A stretch of 64,000 bases of DNA from Haliclystus octoradiatus (lineage: Eukaryota > Cnidaria > Staurozoa > Stauromedusae > Haliclystidae): positions 1,718,501-1,782,500 of the forward strand of contig OU744454.1 in assembly GCA_916610825.1 (NCBI GenBank), written 5' to 3'. A program made the translations under genes and the position numbers. Of this stretch, positions 60,001-64,000 are shown in pieces. Position 1 is the first letter of the stretch. Each line of letters begins with the position of its first letter. A model generated the notes under the pieces. That model worked only from the letters and a program-made list of their open reading frames with translations. It searched no databases and was not told the DNA's origin.

Positions 60001-60476
60001 ACAGCATCTATTTACAAGTTACTTTTGATCTAAAAAGAAGTACTAGTTACCAGGGTTTGATAAAATGTGGGATCTTAGGACTGAGAGTTCAAAAATTCAG
60101 AAGGATGTGGAGAAACAGTTGTTTCAAGTTTTATAAGCAGAAGAAAAATAATTTGCCTCATTTTCTTTGGAAGATAAAATGTACAATTCGTATTACTGCG
60201 TAATGTATATAATAGGACAACATATGAACGGTAACACATTAAATAAAAGCTGTGAAAAACATTTACATGATCTAATCACCCGAAAAAGTTTGGGAAGCAA
60301 TATTAGAACTCTGGAAGGAAAAATGTTTTATTGGACCCTGCTAGTTACAGTTATTCACCCAGGACTTGCCACATCTCAGACCTATTTCTATGATATTTTG
60401 TATGCAGCTCTCATACCTCCTTATCACTGTGCTTTTGGAATGTTTCATCAATTAAATCTAGAAGTTCTTGAAGTTT
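42061..60476 (-). CDS. STAG: cohesin subunit SA/STAG (C-terminal 20 exons)
   Basis: SA/STAG (Scc3) binds RAD21 and is a core subunit of cohesin, which holds sister chromatids and forms chromatin loops. Exons in transcript order: 60417-60476, 59674-59742, 54164-54238, 53639-53709, 53149-53233, 52465-52545, 52021-52113, 50913-50970, 50139-50255, 49369-49493, 48476-48577, 48173-48247, 46578-46660, 46032-46190, 45367-45479, 44228-44311, 43521-43717, 43236-43321, 42423-42518, 42061-42139. All junctions are in phase (636 codons). Family matches include LLDICSQVLNYL, AYLILSDVLVIFANQL, HRKRVVLGAFCKLVSFNIFD, TMNKAREVNP...TLMLSLQQ, FALTYGVD, APHNLSFLEIVNEFTYRL and APYLTYRN, collinear with the C-terminal half of vertebrate STAG1/2. 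The tail is basic, then strongly acidic (DDDDDDSDSDGD). SSQRSWLSSQ matches the conserved ISWLGQ segment. The N-terminal ~half is beyond the right edge. The last visible exon ends at a donor, so at least one 3' exon, not found, lies below 42061. Orthology to STAG1, 2 or 3 cannot be decided. Confidence 0.95.
42837..42860. repeat. (AT)n microsatellite
   Basis: About eleven AT dinucleotides next to the LINE fragment at 42880. Confidence 0.9.
42880..43045 (+). mobile_element. LINE 3' fragment, same family as 61100
   Basis: Matches 61300-61435 (ACATGACATC, AATAGAAGGAGA, GAATTGTCTATTTTTACAAG, TAAGCCTGAC) with many substitutions. It lies in the STAG intron between exons 43236-43321 and 42423-42518. 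Confidence 0.5.
43950..44120. repeat. dispersed repeat, copy 2 (pair with 11270)
   Basis: Collinear with 11270-11440 at moderate identity, in a STAG intron. Confidence 0.7.
44643..44832 (-). mobile_element. SINE S1, 5'-truncated
   Basis: Matches the tail-side ~190 bp of S1 in reverse (GTCGCCCTACCGAAGGCACC ... TGTCAATGCGCAACGATG). The tRNA head is missing. It lies in a STAG intron. Confidence 0.88.
45851..45965. mobile_element. partial T1 copy
   Basis: Contains GTGTTGATTCAATAAAAAAT, GACCACTATAGACAGGTGGC and ends GCAGGTTTTACTG. The left end is lost. It lies in a STAG intron. Confidence 0.6.
47971..48045. repeat. small inverted repeat in STAG intron
   Basis: GCTTGCTGATGGGGTGGT and ATCACCCCATCAGCCAAGC are inverted copies (one gap) separated by ~38 bp. 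It may be the ends of a tiny MITE or a structural stem. No family was recognised. Confidence 0.5.
48286..48464. mobile_element. dispersed TIR repeat T1, complete-looking copy
   Basis: Ends ACAGTCAAACCTGTATATAG and ...GTTAGAACAGGTTTAACTG are inverted. The interior repeats TATAGACAGGTGGCC / ATACAGG / GTGACCACTATAGACAGG. It is about 175 bp, in a STAG intron. A CAATA flank on both sides may be a target duplication. Probably a MITE whose interior is itself a dimer. Confidence 0.65.
49840..50006 (-). mobile_element. hAT-like MITE, family M1, copy 5
   Basis: 167 bp, ends CAGTGTACGACAAAAGG and TTTTGTCGGACCCTG, with a perfect 8-bp duplication CCAACAAG (49832-49839, 50007-50014). It lies in a STAG intron. 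On the minus strand the interior is open (DKIQKKIDVFNDFLVKYQQE, PLGFQKAEPFV). Confidence 0.9.
50645..50693 (-). pseudogene. partial duplicate of a STAG exon
   Basis: About 49 bp match the middle and 3' part of STAG exon 52465-52545 and its orientation at roughly 90% identity (compare 52472-52521). It lies in the intron between exons 50913-50970 and 50139-50255. The translation is interrupted by a stop and there is no splice acceptor, so it is a non-functional exon fragment. Confidence 0.75.
50937..51092 (-). repeat. 52-bp triplication of a STAG splice acceptor
   Basis: Three near-perfect 52-bp units (starts 50937, 50989, 51041). Read on the minus strand, each unit contains the intron end (TTATATATAG), the acceptor and about the first 34 bases of the STAG exon 50913-50970. 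The copy at the low-coordinate side continues into the real exon. The two upstream copies are complete decoy acceptors followed by partial exon. Because 52 is not a multiple of three, only the acceptor at 50971/50970 keeps the frame into VLVIFANQL. Confidence 0.9.
51198..51372 (-). mobile_element. hAT-like MITE, family M1, copy 6
   Basis: 175 bp, ends CAGGGTCCGACAAAAGG and TTTTGTCGGACCCTA, with a perfect 8-bp duplication CAGATGAG (51190-51197, 51373-51380). It is very similar to copy 5. The interior frame is open (LDKIQKKIDVFNDFLVKLQQ, EMPLGFQKAEPFVGPC). It lies in a STAG intron, beside the acceptor triplication. Confidence 0.9.
51790..51960 (+). mobile_element. LINE 3' fragment, same family as 61100
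   Basis: Shares ATTTTTACAAGCTTCTTTGT, GCCTGATTGTGATGCGTGGC and TATGTAAGAAATATG with 61397-61460. It lies in a STAG intron; no open frame survives. Confidence 0.5.
52700..52838 (-). mobile_element. degenerate SINE S2
   Basis: Collinear with the S2 copy at 53880-54043 (GCCGAATGCCCTTCTTGACA, CAGTATTTCTGCCAGG, ATTGAGCGCAAGAC), but box A and box B are mutated. An M1 MITE starts immediately to its right. Confidence 0.6.
52840..53015 (+). mobile_element. hAT-like MITE, family M1, copy 7
   Basis: 176 bp, left end CAGGGTCCGACAAAAG; right end decayed (GTAGGAACCTG). Flanks ACTGCACT / ACTTCATT agree at 6 of 8. It is inserted immediately beside the SINE remnant at 52700-52838 in a STAG intron. Confidence 0.82.
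53880..54043 (-). mobile_element. tRNA-derived SINE, family S2
   Basis: On the minus strand, GGTCTTGGGCTCAGTGGTTA (box A) and GGCTCAATCCC (box B) form a tRNA-like head. It is followed by a body with CCAGGAAAGGCATTCCAGCC. It lies in a STAG intron and is related to 52700-52838. Confidence 0.7.
54688..54847. repeat. 47-bp minisatellite, left of long-TIR element
   Basis: About 3.5 units of AACCCTAGATTAGCTGGCTT TCATTTTCTCAGTATG TTTTTTAAAAA. The same array continues at 59184-59541, so the 4.3-kb element split it. Confidence 0.92.
55455..55640. repeat. internal direct repeat, copy 1
   Basis: Shares GAGCAAATCGATCTGGAGAT, AACGAAAAACCGATAATAAC and TGATTTGCCGAATTTTGATG with 56575-56830. Copy 2 contains an extra ~45 bp derived from the end of the 382-bp element. 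Both lie inside the long-TIR element. Confidence 0.8.
56575..56830. repeat. internal direct repeat, copy 2 with inserted TIR piece
   Basis: Same unit as 55455-55640. At 56702-56740 it carries TAGTCTGCGTTACAGACCGC..., the terminal sequence of the element at 12452, which is absent from copy 1. Confidence 0.8.
57479..58070 (-). mobile_element. LINE reverse-transcriptase C-terminal fragment
   Basis: The minus-strand open frame reads LNWSTHINFIKSKIRKNIYS, then QIYNCMIKPHFEYCIEIWGH, CIRIIMGVRPRTHAEPLCKR and FGILQLEDLYTSKVL, ending TAA at 57479. This is the thumb and post-RT region of a non-LTR retrotransposon (W..HI, YC.E.WG, R.I.G.RPRTH). The catalytic palm is absent. It is nested in the long-inverted-repeat element. 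The open frame of about 190 codons suggests a fairly young insertion. Confidence 0.8.
59184..59541. repeat. 47-bp minisatellite, right of long-TIR element
   Basis: About eight units of the same repeat as 54688-54847, ending about 130 bp before STAG exon 59674-59742. Confidence 0.92.
59784..59845. repeat. GGGGCCACCTGTCTATA tandem repeat
   Basis: Three to four ~17-18-bp units, evidently a local expansion of the T1 core motif (CCACCTGTCTATA), in a STAG intron ~40 bp from exon 59674-59742. Confidence 0.85.
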
Positions 60477-60784
60477 CTAAAATGCAAAAAAGGTTTATAT
60501 TAATATCTACGAAGAAGAGATTTGATGAGTAGCTTCTTTGTATAACATTTTATTACAAAAAGCAACTGCAACAGTAGTTTCGGATTGATTTTATTGTACC
60601 TCAGCCTTTCAGTCATCGCTGTCACCATTCTCAAGAGGAAAATAAATTTTACAAACTTAGGCTTACATTCATATACAATTTTATAATGTATATTTATACA
60701 ACTTGAACTTACAACTACAAAAATAATTGTAAATTAGTAAAAAAAATATACTTGAATAATTTAGATAGAAGATAGAAGAACATA

Positions 60785-60975
60785 GTGGGAATCGTTCAGC
60801 GATAGGCAGATACATAAAAGAGCACAGTCAAAATATTAATGATGTCATCAACTCATTCAAAGTTTTGAAACATTGCAGTTTCAATAGGGACTGCCTAGTT
60901 TTTGAAATGTTATTCATAAGTGATTAGAAACCAAAGTTAAATAACAAACTGTTCGATCGAAATTATTTCAAGTTT
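60785..60975 (+). mobile_element. Penelope-like C-terminal fragment
   Basis: The plus strand reads SAIGRYIKEHSQNIND then HCSFNRDCLVFEMLFIS, a stop, KPKLN. It matches the C-terminus of GIY-YIG Penelope-like proteins (compare IHEMLFICRLKPKLN at about 9000-9045). It is a 5'-truncated, mutated copy. Confidence 0.6.
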
Positions 60976-61099
60976 AGTTCTTTCATTAATTTACAATTAG
61001 TTATATTGTAGTTGTATGGCCTATGTTTCAAGTTGTAAAGGTATTTATTATAAATACTGTATAAAAGTAAAACATTGATATCTCCTACATCTTCTATTA

Positions 61100-61497
61100 T
61101 ATACCTCTGAAACATGGGTTTTATCAACCTCACTATTGACCCGACTTGACTCAGCTTATGACGCCATGCTTCAGCATGCTTTAGGAATACATTGGCCCAA
61201 CTTACTGTCGACTGCCCTTCTGCCTCTGCTATTGCTCACCAACGTCAGATGTCTTTTTTAGGTCACATCGAAAGATCAAAGCGTATGCCCCTCAACCGCT
61301 GCATGACATCCTTCACTGGCAACCGAAGGAGATGTTTCGACGGGGATATGGGCAAGTAGTATCTTTTCATAACATTTTGCATCATGAATTGTCTTATTTA
61401 CAAGTTTCTTTGTCAGCTATGTCTGACTGTGATTTGTGGCGTCCTTTGTGTAGTAAATATGTAAGGCGTAAGATGGACGGCACATTCCTATAATCCT
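61100..61497 (+). mobile_element. LINE 3' end, frameshifted
   Basis: The plus strand reads SETWVLSTSLLTRLDSAYDA and MLQHALGIHWPN, then after a shift QRQMSFLGHIERSKRMPLNR and SDCDLWRPLCSKYV. This is the region after the reverse transcriptase of a non-LTR element, followed by a TAC microsatellite that may be its tail. Related 3' fragments lie at 42880-43045 and 51790-51960. Confidence 0.7.
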
Positions 61498-61502
61498 ATG
61501 AC

Positions 61503-61508
61503 TGTCTA

Positions 61509-61541
<33 letters not shown>

Positions 61542-61568
61542 AACAACTACTACTACTACTACTACTAC
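61503..61568. repeat. (TAC)n microsatellite
   Basis: About 22 triplets with a few interruptions, directly after the LINE 3' end; possibly the LINE tail. Confidence 0.9.
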
Positions 61569-61811
61569 ATTTCGTATCGGATCAGCTTCAAATTTTTACC
61601 AATCATTTCTCCAGTTGATATACATGAGAATCAGCCATTACTTTGAAAAATAGTTTTTTTTCTTTTTTTTTTAATCCCCTACTAAGCACATACACTTCAA
61701 ACTGGCTTATTGGTTGTTACTAGGAGAGTCAAGTTGTGAACATATAATACACAGACACTATGATGTAATTATTTGACTTTGTTAAACGGATTCATTGCTG
61801 TGTTCATTTGG

Positions 61812-64000
61812 TATCTAAAATCAAACTTGTTATAAGGGTCAACTTATCTATCTATAGCGGTACCTGAATCAACCCTGTATCTAAAGGCCACCTGAATATA
61901 GTGGTCACTCTTGGTATGTCTAAAATATTACTTTCTTAAATCAACCCTGTATCTAAAGGCCACCTGAATACAGTGGTCACTCTTGGTATGTCTAAAATAT
62001 TACTTTCTTAAATCAACCCTGTATCTAAAGGCCACCTGGATATAGTGGTCACTCTTGGTATGTCTAAAATATTACTTTCTTAAATCAACCCTGATCTAAA
62101 GGCCACATGCATAAAGTGGACACTCTTGGTATGTCTAAAATATTACTTTCTTAAATCAACCCTGTATCTAAAGGCCACCTGAATATAGTGGTCACTCTTG
62201 GTATGTCTAAAATATTACTTTCTTAAATCAACCCTGATCTAAAGGCCACATGCATAAAGTGTGGACACTCTTGGTACGTCTAAAATATTACTTTCTTAAA
62301 TCAATCCTGTATCTAAAGGCCACCTGAATATAGTGGTCACTCTTGGTATGTCTAAAATATTACTTTCTTAAATCAACTCTGTATCTAAAGGCCACCTGAA
62401 TATAGTGGTCACTCTTGGTATGTCTAAAATATTACTTTCTTAAATCAACCCTGATCTAAAGGCCACATGCATAAAGTGTGGACACTCTTGGTACGTCTAA
62501 AATATTACTTTCTTAAATCAATCCTGTATCTAAAGGCCACATGCATAAAGTGGACACTCTTGGTATGTCTAAAATATTACTTTCTTAAATCAACCCTGTA
62601 TCTAAAGGCCACCTGAATATAGTGGTCACTCTTGGTATGTCTAAAATATTACTTTCTTAAATCAACCCTGATCTAAAGGCCACATGCATAAAGTGGACAC
62701 TCTTGGTATGTCTAAAATATTACTTTCTTAAATCAACCCTGTATCTAAAGGCCACCTGAATATAGTGGTCACTCTTGGTATGTCTAAAATATTACTTTCT
62801 TAAATCAACCCTGTATCTAAAGGCCACCTGAATATAGTGGTCACTCTTGGTATGTCTAAAATATTACTTTCTTAAATCAACCCTGATCTAAAGGCCACAT
62901 GCATAAAGTGTGGACACTCTTGGTACGTCTAAAATATTACTTTCTTAAATCAATCCTGTATCTAAAGGCCACATGCATAAAGTGGACACTCTTGGTATGT
63001 CTAAAATATTACTTTCTTAAATCAACCCTGTATCTAAAGGCCACCTGAATATAGTGGTCACTCTTGGTATGTCTAAAATATTACTTTCTTAAATCAACCC
63101 TGATCTAAAGGCCACATGCATAAAGTGTGGACACTCTTGGTACGTCTAAAATATTACTTTCTTAAATCAATCCTGTATCTAAAGGCCACATGCATAAAGT
63201 GGACACTCTTGGTATGTCTAAAATATTACTTTCTTAAATCAACCCTGTATCTAAAGGCCACCTGAATATAGTGGTCACTCTTGGTATGTCTAAAATATTA
63301 CTTTCTTAAATCAACCCTGATCTAAAGGCCACATGCATAAAGTGGACACTCTTGGTATGTCTAAAGTATTCCTTTCTTAAATCAACCCTGTATCTAAAGG
63401 CCACCTGAATATAGTGGTCACTCTTGGTATGTCTAAAATATTACTTTCTTAAATCAACCCTGATCTAAAGGCCACATGCATAAAGTGTGGACACTCTTGG
63501 TACGTCTAAAATATTACTTTCTTAAATCAATCCTGTATCTAAAGGCCACCTGAATATAGTGGTCACTCTTGGTATGTCTAAAATATTACTTTCTTAAATC
63601 AACTCTGTATCTAAAGGCCACCTGAATATAGTGGTCACTCTTGGTATGTCTAAAATATTACTTTCTTAAATCAACCCTGTATGTAAAGGCCACCTGAATA
63701 TAGTGGTCACTCTTGGTATGTCTAAAATATTACTTTCTTAAATCAACCCTGATCTAAAGGCCACATGCATAAAGTGGACACTCTTGGTATGTCTAAAATA
63801 TTACTTTCTTAAATCAACCCTGTACCTAAAGGCCACCTGAATATAGTGGTCACTCTTGGTATGTCTAAAATATTACTTTCTTAAATCAACCCTGATCTAA
63901 AGGCCACATGCATAAAGTGGACACTCTTGGTATGTCTAAAATATTACTTTCTTAAATCAACCCTGTACCTAAAGGCCACCTGAATATAGTGGTCACTCTT
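61812..64000. repeat. ~71-bp tandem array, T1-derived, runs off window
   Basis: About 30 units of AATCAACCCTGTATCTAAAG GCCACCTGAATATAGTGGTC ACTCTTGGTATGTCT AAAATATTACTTTCTT. Three variants (with CACCTGAATATAGTGGTC, CACATGCATAAAGTGGAC or AAAGTGTGGAC) are interspersed in a partly ordered way. It is the reverse-complement orientation of the 39-kb array. The left edge has CAAACTTGTTATAAGGGTC, a T1-like end. Confidence 0.93.

Noticed and set aside
60167-60532. 121-codon plus ORF
   Set aside because: It overlaps a degenerate M1 MITE and the antisense of STAG exon 60417-60476.

Overview
This is a compact, AT-rich, intron-containing animal (metazoan) genome window. Every identified gene has conserved GT-AG exons. 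Introns run from roughly 90 bp to over 5 kb, and intergenic gaps are only a few kb. The mix of Penelope-like, non-LTR and tRNA-SINE elements with many short inverted-repeat transposons suits an invertebrate. A tunicate or similar invertebrate deuterostome is a guess I cannot prove from this sequence.

Layout. (1) 326-17304, plus strand: the 3' 17 exons of Integrator subunit 6 (INTS6). The 5' end lies left of the window. Its introns carry a Penelope remnant, a full-length tRNA-SINE, several inverted-repeat transposons and a 49-bp minisatellite that ends against a splice acceptor. (2) 19175-20134, plus: a short two-exon gene resembling PPP1R35. (3) 20481-20941, minus: a short reading frame broken by one frameshift, unassigned. 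(4) 23508-30020, plus: a nine-exon, 588-residue protein with an N-terminal amphipathic helix, BAR-like coiled coils and a Pro/Ser-rich tail; not named with certainty. (5) About 30-42 kb: mostly non-genic, with a segmental duplication split by a 172-bp satellite, other tandem arrays, SINEs and hairpins. (6) 42061-60476, minus: 20 exons covering the C-terminal 636 codons of a cohesin SA/STAG subunit. Its N-terminal exons lie right of the window and its last exon(s) were not found. One intron holds a ~4.3-kb element with ~0.55-kb terminal inverted repeats. (7) 60.5 kb to the end: retroelement fragments and a ~71-bp tandem array that runs off the window.

The genes do not form an operon or pathway: transcription (Integrator), a PP1-regulatory/centriole-type protein, a probable membrane-curvature protein, and sister-chromatid cohesion. 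I see no bacterial-type system, CRISPR array, tRNA or rRNA gene. The most informative material is mobile DNA. Two insertions carry target-site evidence strong enough to define a family (8-bp duplications in five exact copies; TTAA with a paralogous empty site). A STAG splice acceptor together with the first part of its exon is tandemly triplicated.
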